From the NCBI GenBank assembly GCA_963727835.1, contig CAVSIB010000034.1:1-14493 (forward strand): DNA of 14,493 nucleotides, written 5' to 3'. Positions 7,333 through 14,493 of the stretch are shown here, piece after piece (position 1 is the stretch's first letter; the number at the start of each line of letters is the position of its first letter). Source of the stretch: G026625185 sp963727835. Its GTDB lineage: Bacteria; Desulfobacterota; WTBG01; JAGOGO01. The position numbers and the translations under genes were made by a program. The notes under the pieces are model-generated. The model did no database searches. It was not told the DNA's origin and worked only from the letters and a program-made list of their open reading frames with translations.

Positions 7333-7908
7333 ATGATGGAACCTTATCCATTAAACCTGCTTCTTAAAAGTAGAGCGATCGCGGTGATTGGGGGGGAGTC
7401 GCCGAGCGGATGGTCTTGAGTCTTCTCGACACCGGGGCCAAAATTACTGTGATTGCACTGAAAGCAACCAAAAAAATCAAATCATTAGCCGCAAAAAAAG
7501 GTAGTTTTAAATCTTAGAGATTTTGTTCATGATGATTTAAAAGGGAAACTTTTGATCTTCGCAGCCACGAACTCAGATGAGGTTAACAAACAGTTTGCTC
7601 ACGCAGCCCGAAAAAAAGGCATCCTGGTAAACTGTGTTGACGACCCTAAGGAATGTGACTTCTTTGTTCCTTCATTTTTTCGGCGGGGAAGTTTTGTGGT
7701 GTCAATATCTACTGGGGGTAAGGTACCGGCTTTATCAAAAAAGATTAGAAGGGATATCGAGCTTTCTTACGGAGCAATATTTGCGGAGCATGTTAAGTTA
7801 CTTGCAAAGGCGCGGGGCACTATCTACCGAAAAGCTTCATTAAGTTTTCAGAAGAAAAAAGATTTGATCGAAAAACTGATTGAAAGTAACATGTTGCCTT
7901 TTACTTAA
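7333..7908 (+). CDS. Precorrin-2 dehydrogenase / siroheme synthase (Met8/SirC-like), frameshifted
   Basis: NAD-dependent dehydrogenase of the Met8/SirC/CysG N-terminal family, which oxidises precorrin-2 to sirohydrochlorin and in some members also inserts iron. The start MEPYPLNLLLKSRAIAVIGGG shows the usual short leader and nucleotide-binding glycines. Further on, LLIFAATNSDEVN and ILVNCVDDPKECDFFVPS are family hallmarks, the VDD aspartate corresponding to the catalytic Asp. The frame is lost at the G7 run 7390-7396 (one base short) and regained around 7505-7511 (one base surplus), leaving only 7552-7908 as a clean open frame. The corrected protein is about 191 residues, slightly short for the family, and even then one residue usually found between GGG and VAER is missing. 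Either of two adjacent ATGs (7333, 7336) could start it; no strong ribosome site. It lies 60 bases ahead of znuA. Confidence 0.72.
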
Positions 7909-7968
7909 AGCGGGGAAAAAGGAAGAAGCCTCAAAGTTAATCCAGGAATTTTTAAAGGGTAGAGAGAA

Positions 7969-8908
7969 ATGAATTTTTTGGGCACCCCAAAACGATTACT
8001 TTGTTTTCTGTTGTTTCTTTTTATTTTTCTTCCCGAAGCATGTGCTGAACAATGCTCGGTCATGACCACTATTTTTCCATTAACTGATTTTGCTCAAGCA
8101 GTTGGAGGTGATCGGGTAAAAATTACTCAGCTTCTTCCTCCCGGGGCCGAAGCCCATACCTGGGAGCCTAAGCCGAGTGATATTGTAAAACTTTCCCGGG
8201 CGGATGTTTTTCTTTACATTGGATCAGAGATGGAGCCTTGGGTTTCTGGGATTTTGAAGGCCATAGAAAATCCGAAATTAGTTATTATTGAAGCAAGCCA
8301 GGGATTGCCACTCCTGAGAGCTGATCAAACTGACGCGGGAGGTGAAAAACATCCATAGCAACGTATCTACGCACGGCAGGTTTGATCCCCATATCTGGCT
8401 TAATTTTGATTATGACCAAAAAATTGTTGACAAAATCACCGCAGGTTTAAGCAAACGGGACCCGGAAGGAATTTTGTATTATCGAAGAAATGCTGAGGCA
8501 TACAAGGCAAAGCTTCGGGACATTGATCTGAGATATCGAAAAGAGTTAGGGGGGTGTAGTGCTAAAGAAATTATTTTGGGAAGTCATGCGGCCTTTGCTT
8601 ATTTAGCTCAGCAGTATGGTCTTGCGCAGATTCCGCTCTACGGCATAAGCCCCAATGCTGAGCCAACGCCTAAAAAAATGGCTGAGGTCATTACCGCTGC
8701 AAAACGCTATCAGACAAAGGCTATTTATTATGAAGAACTGGTGAGCGATAAGCTTGCGAGGACGATTGCTCAAGAAACTGGAGCAAAAACTCTGGTCCTC
8801 AGCTCCGGGGAAAACCTGACCCAAAAACAGATTGAGGCGAAGGTTAGTTTCTTAGCCCTGATGGAGCAAAACTTGGAGAATTTAAAATATGGACTTGCCT
8901 GTAAGTAA
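7969..8908 (+). CDS. znuA: Periplasmic zinc-binding protein ZnuA (cluster A-I), frameshifted
   Basis: Solute-binding protein that delivers Zn2+ (or possibly Mn2+) to the ZnuBC transporter. Residues 8-26 form a signal peptide with an ACA cleavage site. Metal ligands are seen in order: His63 in GAEAHTWEPKPSD, the His of DPHIWLNF, and the His of GSHAAFAYLAQQYGL. Manganese binders of the family usually have Glu at the third position, so the His favours zinc. The expected late Asp is not obvious (LVLSSGENL). The usual long His-rich loop is reduced to a few scattered His. The frame breaks at the A5 run 8345-8349; removing one A joins 7969-8358 to 8342-8908 as one 312-residue protein of normal length. 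The 3' end overlaps znuC by 20 bases, so the genes are translationally linked. Confidence 0.85.
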
Positions 8909-9653
8909 TGAGCCTTTAGTTTCGGTGAAAAATATTTCCTTTAGTTTTGGCTCAACCAAGGTGTTGGACGATATTAGCCTTGCTGTAACTACCGGAGATT
9001 TCTTTGCCATCATTGGGCCCAATGGATCGGGGAAGAGTACTTTGGTGAAAGTAATTCTGGGAATCTATGCTCTCACGATAGGCAGTGTTGCGATTCTGGG
9101 AAAAGACATCAAGAGTTTTAAACAATGGGATAAGATTGGTTATGTTCCTCAGAAGGCTACTAACATTGACTCCTTTTTCCCGGTTTCAGTCCGGGAAGTA
9201 GTAGCTATGGGGCTTTTGTCAAAAAAAAGTTTTCCTCGCTTTGTACGAAGGAGAGATACAAAGGTCGTTGATCACGCGCTCGAACAGGTTGATTTAAAAG
9301 ATTTTAAAAATCGCCGGATTGGTGAGTTATCCGGGGGGCAACAGCAGCGGGTTTTTATTGCCCGGGCGATTGTTAACCAGCCGTCTCTTCTTTTTTTGGA
9401 CGAGCCAACTGCAGGAGTTGATGCTGAAACTCAAGAAAGATTTTACTCGCTGTTGGGTACGTTAAATCAAGCCAATAAGATCACCATCGTGCTCATCACG
9501 CACGACTTAGGTATCATTAATAAGCGAGTGACCAAGATCGCCTGTTTGAACCAACGATTGGTTTTCCATGGAACGCATGAGGACTTTTGTAACTCTGGGG
9601 TGGTTCAGGAGTTGCTCCGGGGAGAACATCACTTAGTCTGCCATCGGCATTAA
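8889..9653 (+). CDS. znuC: Zinc ABC transporter ATP-binding protein
   Basis: A 254-residue ATPase that powers the ZnuB channel at the inner face of the cytoplasmic membrane. All ABC motifs are present: Walker A GPNGSGKST (43-51), Q-loop Gln88, signature LSGGQQQR (147-154), Walker B LLFLDE (167-172) and the switch His205 in ITHD. The C-terminus EHHLVCHRH is rich in possible metal ligands. The start at 8889 overlaps the end of znuA, and znuB begins 11 bases after the stop, an operon arrangement. The frame is intact. Confidence 0.93.
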   Translation: MDLPVSNEPLVSVKNISFSFGSTKVLDDISLAVTTGDFFAIIGPNGSGKSTLVKVILGIYALTIGSVAILGKDIKSFKQWDKIGYVPQKATNIDSFFPVSVREVVAMGLLSKKSFPRFVRRRDTKVVDHALEQVDLKDFKNRRIGELSGGQQQRVFIARAIVNQPSLLFLDEPTAGVDAETQERFYSLLGTLNQANKITIVLITHDLGIINKRVTKIACLNQRLVFHGTHEDFCNSGVVQELLRGEHHLVCHRH

Positions 9654-9664
9654 GGATTGATTAC

Positions 9665-10483
9665 ATGGAAGATATTCTCACCTATGGTTTTATGCAGCGG
9701 GCCTTGGTTGCCGGTATTTTTATTTCCATAGCTTGTGCCATTCTGGGAGTTTTTTTGGTTCTTAAAAGGGATGCAATGCTTGGCCATGGGTTGTCCCATG
9801 TAACGTTTGGGGGTGTTGCATTGGGGCTTTTTTTTGGGGTCAAGCCCTTGCTGATAGCTTTAGTGGTGGCCGTGTTCTGTTCAGTTATTATGCAGAAATT
9901 AAGAGAAAAGGCAGGCCTCTATGAAGATACGGCGATTGGGATATTTAGCAGCACTGGAATGGCCATAGGGATTATTTTGATTACCTTGTCAGGGAAATTC
10001 AACGTAGACCTTTTTAGCTATCTCTTTGGCAATATTCTGGCGATAGAAAGGTTTGAGGTTGTAATAGCGGTTTTCTTAGCCTTAACTGTTATTATGGTTA
10101 TTTCTTTTTTTTATCAAGAATTGCTTTATCAGACCTTTGATGCGGAATCAGCACGGACCTCGGGAATTCGAATAGGGTTTTTAGATACTGTCTTAGCTGT
10201 GTTGACTTCGATAACCGTTGTTATTGGCATGAAAGTAGTTGGTATTCTTTTAGTAGCTGCCTTGCTGGTTATTCCCTCGGCGGCCGGCTTGCAGATAGCA
10301 AAAACGTTCCGCCAGGCAGTCATAATTTCATCGGCGGTCTCTATTAGTTCAGTGATCGCAGGTCTTTTTACGGCGTTTTATTGGGACCTGCCCGCAGCAG
10401 GAACAACGGTGGTCGTAGCTTTCCTAGTTTTTCTTGCACTCGGCACAGTACGAATATTAAGGAAAAGGGGTGTGCTTGACTGA
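9665..10483 (+). CDS. znuB: Zinc ABC transporter permease (ABC-3 family)
   Basis: A 272-residue integral membrane protein forming the zinc channel. About eight hydrophobic segments are visible at residues 13-33, 48-74, 90-109, 131-150, 172-188, 190-207, 217-238 and 244-262. The family stretches LKRDAMLGHGLSHVTFGG (33-50) and GILLVAALLVIPSAAG (193-208) are well preserved; the latter forms the coupling region. It follows znuC by 11 bases and ends the operon. No clear terminator follows before the IS256 element 60 bases downstream. The frame is intact. Confidence 0.93.
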   Translation: MEDILTYGFMQRALVAGIFISIACAILGVFLVLKRDAMLGHGLSHVTFGGVALGLFFGVKPLLIALVVAVFCSVIMQKLREKAGLYEDTAIGIFSSTGMAIGIILITLSGKFNVDLFSYLFGNILAIERFEVVIAVFLALTVIMVISFFYQELLYQTFDAESARTSGIRIGFLDTVLAVLTSITVVIGMKVVGILLVAALLVIPSAAGLQIAKTFRQAVIISSAVSISSVIAGLFTAFYWDLPAAGTTVVVAFLVFLALGTVRILRKRGVLD

Positions 10484-10534
10484 AGGTAAAAATTTACTAA
10501 AAACTTATTGGCAAGTTTGAAGCCGGCGGTAATG

Positions 10535-11728
10535 TCAATTATTTTGTGTCAGTGCAAGGAAAGGGGTAAGCGTCGTCTGTTTTAAGTTTTCATAAGTAAA
10601 TACTGCAAACAAGATTCGCTCCATGCTGGTGCGGTCTGAAAACACCCCCATAGGTCGAGTCCTTCTCCTTACCTCACGGAATCGCCTCTCAATCGCATTG
10701 GTTGTCCTTATCTGACTCCAGCGAGAAGAGTCCTTAATCTGAAAAAAACTCAGCAACTGCTCTTCATCATTAACTAAACACTTTGCCGCCTTCGGATACC
10801 ATTTTCCCCAGCGACCACAAAACCGCCCTAATGCTTTCTGAGCCTCACCTAAGCTCGAAGCATAACAGATATTATGCAAATCATTCTTTACTGCCTGCCA
10901 ATCAGTTTTCCGAACATAAGTAAGCACATTTCGACTCTTATGCGCCCAACACCTTTGAATCACGCTGCGGGGATATACCAGAGGAAGCGCCGCCAAAAGC
11001 CCTTTTCCCCCATCAGTGATCACCAGCTCGATCCCGTCCCCACTGACTCCCCTGCGATACAAATCATTAAGAAATTCCTCCCAGGAGGCTTGCGATTCTC
11101 CAGGGGCAATCAAAAAATCAATCATTTCCTTTTTCCCCTCCTGGGTAATTCCTAAGGCGACCAATACCACCCGCTTTACTGCTCCGACCCCGCTCCTGCG
11201 CTCTAACACTACTCCATCCAGTACCAAAAACCGATACCTCTTCTTTAAAGGACGGCGGTGAAAGGCTTCCACCGCCCCATCTAAACTCTTTGCCACCCGG
11301 CTTACTAACGTGGCGCTTACCGGCTCTCCTAACACCGGAAGCAGCGCCTGGCCTACCTTGCGGGTAGAGAGACCTAATACAAAACACGATAAAATCATCC
11401 GGTCAATGTGCCCCACCCGCCGACTATAAGCCCGAACAATCTCAACTCCACTCATTCGCCGGCTGCGGGGAACATCAAGCTTTATATCCCCTAACTCCGT
11501 TAACAGATGCCGGGGAAAACTGCCGTTTCGCCGATCTGCTTCTCCTCGCTTTCCCATTTCTTCCAAATGCCGGTCAAGGCGATCTTTCATTCGCTCTTCC
11601 AGAATTTGACCTAAGGCTTTCCTGCCCGCCTCCCGGTAATCTGCCTCCCACTCAGTAGGAAATGAATTCATTTCCTTGATTATTTCAAATGCTTCTGGCA
11701 AACTCTCAATTATAACTGTTCCTTTCAT
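10535..11728 (-). CDS. IS256-family (mutator-type) transposase
   Basis: A 397-residue DDE transposase of the IS256 family. Diagnostic features are Asp171 in FLVLDGVVLE, Asp239 in ELVITDGGKGL, the IQRCWAHKSRN block at 258-268, and Glu347 in TTNAIERRFREVRRRTRPMG. The ATG at 11728 has a strong AGGAGGT site. The gene is intact. Its last codons run through the left inverted repeat and the TGA at 10535-10537 lies about six bases outside the apparent element end, so the final residues come from host DNA or the boundary is slightly larger than I placed it. Confidence 0.95.
   Translation of the reverse strand: MKGTVIIESLPEAFEIIKEMNSFPTEWEADYREAGRKALGQILEERMKDRLDRHLEEMGKRGEADRRNGSFPRHLLTELGDIKLDVPRSRRMSGVEIVRAYSRRVGHIDRMILSCFVLGLSTRKVGQALLPVLGEPVSATLVSRVAKSLDGAVEAFHRRPLKKRYRFLVLDGVVLERRSGVGAVKRVVLVALGITQEGKKEMIDFLIAPGESQASWEEFLNDLYRRGVSGDGIELVITDGGKGLLAALPLVYPRSVIQRCWAHKSRNVLTYVRKTDWQAVKNDLHNICYASSLGEAQKALGRFCGRWGKWYPKAAKCLVNDEEQLLSFFQIKDSSRWSQIRTTNAIERRFREVRRRTRPMGVFSDRTSMERILFAVFTYENLKQTTLTPFLALTQNN
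10544..10568 (+). repeat. Left inverted repeat of the IS256 element
   Basis: Begins TTGTGTCAGT and ends GGGGTA; it matches the reverse complement of 11770-11794 at 20 of 25 positions. Confidence 0.8.
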
Positions 11729-11769
11729 GGGGTACCTCCTTCCTGTTTTTAATGGTCTTTTATGGATGG

Positions 11770-11794
11770 TACCCCTTCCTCTTTACTGACACAA
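11770..11794 (-). repeat. Right inverted repeat of the IS256 element
   Basis: Partner of 10544-10568; on the minus strand it begins TTGTGTCAGT and ends GGGGTA. Confidence 0.8.
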
Positions 11795-11866
11795 ATTATA
11801 ATACGCTACCGAAGCCGCTTTTTTGTTGCGCGTTTTATGAAACCATATTATTATATAATAATAATC

Positions 11867-11951
11867 GGAGGGATGGCCGAGTGGCTTAAGGCGGCGGTCT
11901 TGAAAACCGCTTCTCAGAAATGGGACGTGGGTTCGAATCCTACTCCCTCCG
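11867..11951 (+). tRNA. tRNA-Ser (anticodon UGA)
   Basis: The acceptor stem GGAGGGA pairs with TCCCTCC, followed by discriminator G at 11951. The anticodon arm GCGGT-CTTGAAA-ACCGC displays TGA. A long variable arm typical of serine tRNAs follows, then the T-loop GTTCGAATC. CCA is not encoded. A TATAAT box sits at 11854-11859, seven bases upstream, with no clear -35. The gene serves as the likely integration site for the integrase module to its right. Confidence 0.95.
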
Positions 11952-11967
11952 TCATGACATAATCCAG

Positions 11968-12120
11968 TAAAGTCCAAAGAAGTGCAAAAAGCCGTTAGAA
12001 ATAGCGGCTTTTTTATTGCTTTTAATCCAAAGGCGTGTTATGAGGTTTATCAAAATCCGGCTTAATTTAGGGGCATAATTTAAGTGATAAGTACCCAAAA
12101 AATTTAGGATACCCCAAAAA
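11968..12120 (+). other. Probable integrase arm-type sites between tRNA-Ser and int
   Basis: Short repeats AAAGTCCAAAGAAGTGCAAA (from 11969) and TACCCAAAAA / TACCCCAAAAA (12092 and 12110) lie between the tRNA 3' end and the integrase start. P4-type islands commonly carry direct repeats of this kind here as integrase-binding arm sites. The attL core would be the tRNA 3' end; its partner copy must be beyond the window, so the call is inferred. Confidence 0.4.
11986..12015 (+). terminator. Intrinsic terminator after tRNA-Ser
   Basis: AGCCGTTA pairs with TAGCGGCT around a GAAA tetraloop, with one G-T pair. An A-tract precedes it and a run of six T follows. It lies 35 bases after the tRNA. Confidence 0.85.
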
Positions 12121-12131
12121 GGAGATTTGAT

Positions 12132-13357
12132 ATGCCGAAAAAAATAAATCCATTAACTGAAATGAAGGTTCAAAAGCTAAATCAAAGGAGAAGCAATTTC
12201 GTTATTTGATGGGGCGGGCTATATCTTTAATAACTCCTCCTGGCGGCAAATTGTGGCGATTTAAATATCGTTTCAATAAAAAGAGAAAAAACTTGCTTTA
12301 GGATCTTATCCAGAGATTCGTTTGCAATTGATGCGCGACAAAAACGTGAAGATGCCCGAAGGCTGCTGGCAAACAACGTTGATCCAGATGCCGTCCGTAA
12401 AGCCCAGAAGCAAGCAAGAACGAGGAAACTGAGACATTCGAGATCATCGCCCGGGAATGGCATACCAAATTTACCCCACATGGACGCGGGACACGCCAAC
12501 ACAATTATGAGCCGCCTTGAGCGTGACCTATTCCCTTGGATCGGAACCGTCCTATCAATCAAATAAAAGCCCCTCGAATTGTTTGCAGTACTTCGCAGGG
12601 TGGAAAGCCGGGGGCACTAGAATCCGCACACCGTATAAGGACTATTTCCGGCCAGGTTTTTCGATATGCTGTTGCCACGGGAAGGGCAGAGCGTGACCCT
12701 GCGGCTGATCTTAAAGGAGCCTTGCCACAACCGGGAGAAAAGCACCATGCTGCGATCACGGAGCCAAAAGAGGTTGCACCACTTTTAAGGGCATTGGATT
12801 GCTACCAGGGTCATTTCGTCGTAAAATGTGCCTTGAGACTCGCCCCGATGTTTTTCGTTCGTCCCGGAGAGCTGCGCAATGCAGAATGGTCAGAGATTGA
12901 TCTTGATGAAGCCGTTTGGAATATCCCGGCGCACAAGATGAAGATGAAGCAGGCACACATCGTGCCGCTGTGTTGTCAGGCGGTGGAGATATTGACACAA
13001 TTAAACAAATTGACAGGGGCAAGCCGGTACATTTTCCCTTCCGGGCGGTCATTTGCACGTCCGATGAGCAACAATGCCGTCAATGCAGCCCTTCGTCGTA
13101 TGGGGTACGATAAGGAAACCATGACCGGCCACGGATTCCGGGCAATGGCGCGAACCATTCTTGACGAAGTCCTGCACATTCGTCCTGATTACATCGAACA
13201 TCAGCTTGCCCATGCCGTACGTGATCCAAATGGACGGGCCTACAACCGAACGGCCCACCTTGAAGAGCGTCGGAAGATGATGCAGACGTGGGCGGATTAT
13301 CTTGATGGATTAAAGGCTGGCGCCGTAGTTGTACCGTTCAAGATGGCAAAAGGATAG
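12132..13357 (+). pseudogene. int: P4-type tyrosine integrase, 5' half multiply frameshifted
   Basis: Site-specific recombinase that integrates islands at tRNA 3' ends. From about 12625 the frame is clean and contains the catalytic residues: Arg in VRPGELRNAEW, HGFR, His in EHQLAHAVRD, and the nucleophile Tyr in GRAYNRT, then the family end MMQTWADYLD. The N-terminal half is recognisable in pieces spread over all three frames: TPPGGKLWRFKYRFN, DARQKREDARRLLANNVDP, FEIIAREWHTKFTP, then MSRLERDLFPWIG. The ATG at 12132 has a GGAG site. At least six single-base shifts fall between about 12180 and 12620, far denser than elsewhere, so the gene is probably dead. The longest uninterrupted frame, from a TTG at 12536 to 13357, covers only the catalytic part. 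Confidence 0.85.
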
Positions 13358-13386
13358 CCGGACATTCGGACGATTATGAAATAAAG

Positions 13387-13623
13387 GTGATGGGCCGCCA
13401 TCTGACAGCCGGTTTTATGGATCAGTTTCCTAAAATACTTACGGACAGCCTATTAACGAACACAGGGTTTGCATGGCCCTTGTGGAACGATAACTGCCTC
13501 ATAGCTTCCTCGGATATCTACCTCACAGTGAGCTCACCAGAAAGAAGGTGGCGAATTAGGCGGATCACGTGGTTGAATTCTCTAATCCATAGTAACCTGA
13601 AAAAGTGGGAATGTCGGAAGTAA
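13387..13623 (+). CDS. Small protein, possible degenerate AlpA-like regulator
   Basis: A 78-residue open frame directly after the integrase. The second half, SSDIYLTVSS then RRITWLNSLIHSNLKKWE, resembles AlpA/excisionase-type winged-helix proteins (pattern S..IY..V, then R..W..S.I..W). Such proteins usually follow P4-type integrases and control excision. The first half is not recognisable and no good ribosome site is seen, so it may be frameshifted or not a gene at all. Position is the stronger evidence. Confidence 0.3.
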   Translation: MMGRHLTAGFMDQFPKILTDSLLTNTGFAWPLWNDNCLIASSDIYLTVSSPERRWRIRRITWLNSLIHSNLKKWECRK

Positions 13624-13660
13624 TACGAATATCCTTGATTTATTTATAAGATGATATAAA

Positions 13661-13857
13661 ATGTTAAATATGGATTTAGTGAAAGAGCTTGATTCCTACC
13701 GTTTAGAAAACAAGATCACCCACAGGTTCTTGCCGAACAGCTGGGTGTTTCTTTTGTTACCGTCAATCGATGGTTTAACTGCAAGACAAAGCCAAGCAAG
13801 ATTCAACAATATCAGATAGAAAAGTTACTGAAGGGAAGGGCCAGACATGGCAGATAA
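13661..13857 (+). CDS. XRE/Cro-type helix-turn-helix regulator, frameshifted
   Basis: A DNA-binding protein of about 65 residues. Codons from the ATG at 13661 (or 13670) give LVKELDSYRLENKIT. After one missing C in the CCC at 13719-13721 the frame continues PQVLAEQLGVSFVTVNRW, a classic HTH, then a basic tail with KTKPSK, and ends at 13855-13857. It overlaps the downstream nuclease-methylase start (13847) by 11 bases. Small HTH proteins immediately upstream of adenine methylases often control restriction-modification expression (C-protein role) or belong to the methylase itself; that role is inferred. Confidence 0.6.
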
Positions 13858-14493
13858 AACACTTTCGTTACAGGAAAAAGGAAGCAAAATTTATAGCCAC
13901 GTTCGTAACAAGTGGCTTATTAAAACACCGGAAGAAATTGTCCGGCAAAGCTATTTACTTGTTTTAGTGAATGAATACGGGTACGTGCTTGATCAGATTG
14001 ACGAAGAGCGGATAATTACCGGTCGGGGGGCAGGTAAGGCCCGGGCGGACTTTATTATCTGGAAGACGCCGGATGACAAGAAGTAAAGCCAAAGCTCCGC
14101 TTATTATCGTTGAATGTAAATCGGACAATATTACGATAACAAGGAAGGATTATTCTCAGGGCGAGCGTTATGCCCGCATTGTTGATGCCCCTATCTTTCT
14201 TACACACAATAATACAGAGACAAAATATTGGCGTGTAAAGAAAGACCACATGCCCGGGTATCTTGAAGAGATCGAAGACATTCCCAAAGTTAACGCTACA
14301 GATAAGCAAATCGAGGATTTACTTTCACGCCTTAAGGTTTTTAAAGAAAACGAGTTTGCCGATCTGTTGCATAATTGTCATAACATCATACGAAATCGTG
14401 AGCATCTCGATCCAGCAGCCGCTTTTGACGAAATTGCCAAAGTGCTTTTTATGAAGGTTTACGCAGAGCGCCATCTTAAAAAGGACATGAAGA
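13847..14493 (+). CDS. Restriction-modification protein: HsdR_N-type nuclease domain, probable N6-adenine methylase following; partial, frameshifted
   Basis: The N-terminal 130 residues match the HSDR_N_2 type nuclease domain: EEIVRQSYLLVLVNEYGY, then Asp in KARADFIIW and PLIIVECKSD, giving the D...ExK catalytic pattern of PD-(D/E)XK enzymes. The region ENEFADLLHNCHNIIRN followed by LDPAAAFDEIAKVLFMK is typical of the linker before an N6-adenine methylase domain in type I/IIG-like proteins; the methylase itself (NPPF/Y motif) would lie beyond the right edge. One surplus base at 14084-14086 creates a stop after KTPDDKK; removing the T restores a continuous frame to the window end. The start ATG overlaps the XRE gene. 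Expected role is defence against foreign DNA. Confidence 0.7.

Larger units (their letters stand above)
10544..11794 (-). mobile_element. IS256-family insertion sequence, 1.25 kb
   Basis: A transposase gene bounded by inverted repeats at 10544-10568 and 11770-11794. The repeats match at 20 of 25 positions and start TTGTGTCAGT. Flanks share the string AATTAT close to both ends, but no exact 8-9 bp target duplication can be aligned. The element lies between znuB and tRNA-Ser and appears complete. Confidence 0.85.

Noticed and set aside
10535..11803. Target-site duplication around the IS256 element
   Set aside because: The string AATTAT occurs at both flanks but cannot be placed symmetrically next to both repeats, so no duplication is claimed.

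Overview
The window is bacterial, with ordinary operons, strong Shine-Dalgarno sites and a tRNA gene. Most of it is A+T-rich and is dotted with insertion sequences and the start of a tRNA-linked island. The Tat-type signal, a PerR/catalase pair, a siroheme-type dehydrogenase and a ZnuABC transporter suit a Gram-negative-type anaerobe or microaerophile. A Desulfobacterota-like host is my guess and the sequence does not prove it.

Layout. (1) 1-2230, minus strand: a 5'-truncated methyltransferase remnant at the left edge, then a perR-katA operon with a promoter and a palindromic operator upstream. The catalase is much richer in G+C than everything around it. (2) 2519-3259, minus: an intact SAM-dependent methyltransferase whose C-terminus is related to the left-edge remnant. 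(3) 3260-4240: almost a kilobase with no convincing gene but with nested hairpins resembling IS200/IS605-type ends. (4) 4241-5411, minus: a Tat-signal radical SAM protein of the AmmeMemoRadiSam (AmrS) type. (5) 5412-5886: repeat-rich spacer. (6) 5887-7213: an insertion sequence with an rve/DDE transposase and two repeat copies at each end. (7) 7333-10483, plus: a Met8/SirC-like gene followed by znuA, znuC and znuB, probably one transcription unit for zinc import. (8) 10544-11794: an IS256-family element. (9) 11867 to the right edge: tRNA-Ser(UGA), a terminator, probable integrase arm sites, a decayed P4-type integrase, a possible AlpA-like gene, a small XRE regulator, and the start of a restriction-modification protein with a PD-(D/E)XK nuclease domain ahead of what looks like an N6-adenine methylase. 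This is the classic layout of a tRNA-borne defence island, and it continues past the window.

The dominant oddity is reading-frame damage. katA, perR, the radical SAM gene, the Met8-like gene, znuA, the XRE gene and the R-M gene are each interrupted by one or two single-base shifts, mostly in or beside short homopolymers. The integrase 5' half carries many. Both transposases, znuC, znuB and the methyltransferase are intact. Unpolished sequence is the simplest explanation for the isolated shifts; genuine decay is more plausible for the integrase. I find no clearly undescribed system. The best candidates for follow-up are the XRE/nuclease-methylase pair at the right edge and the structured repeat near 3.7-3.9 kb.
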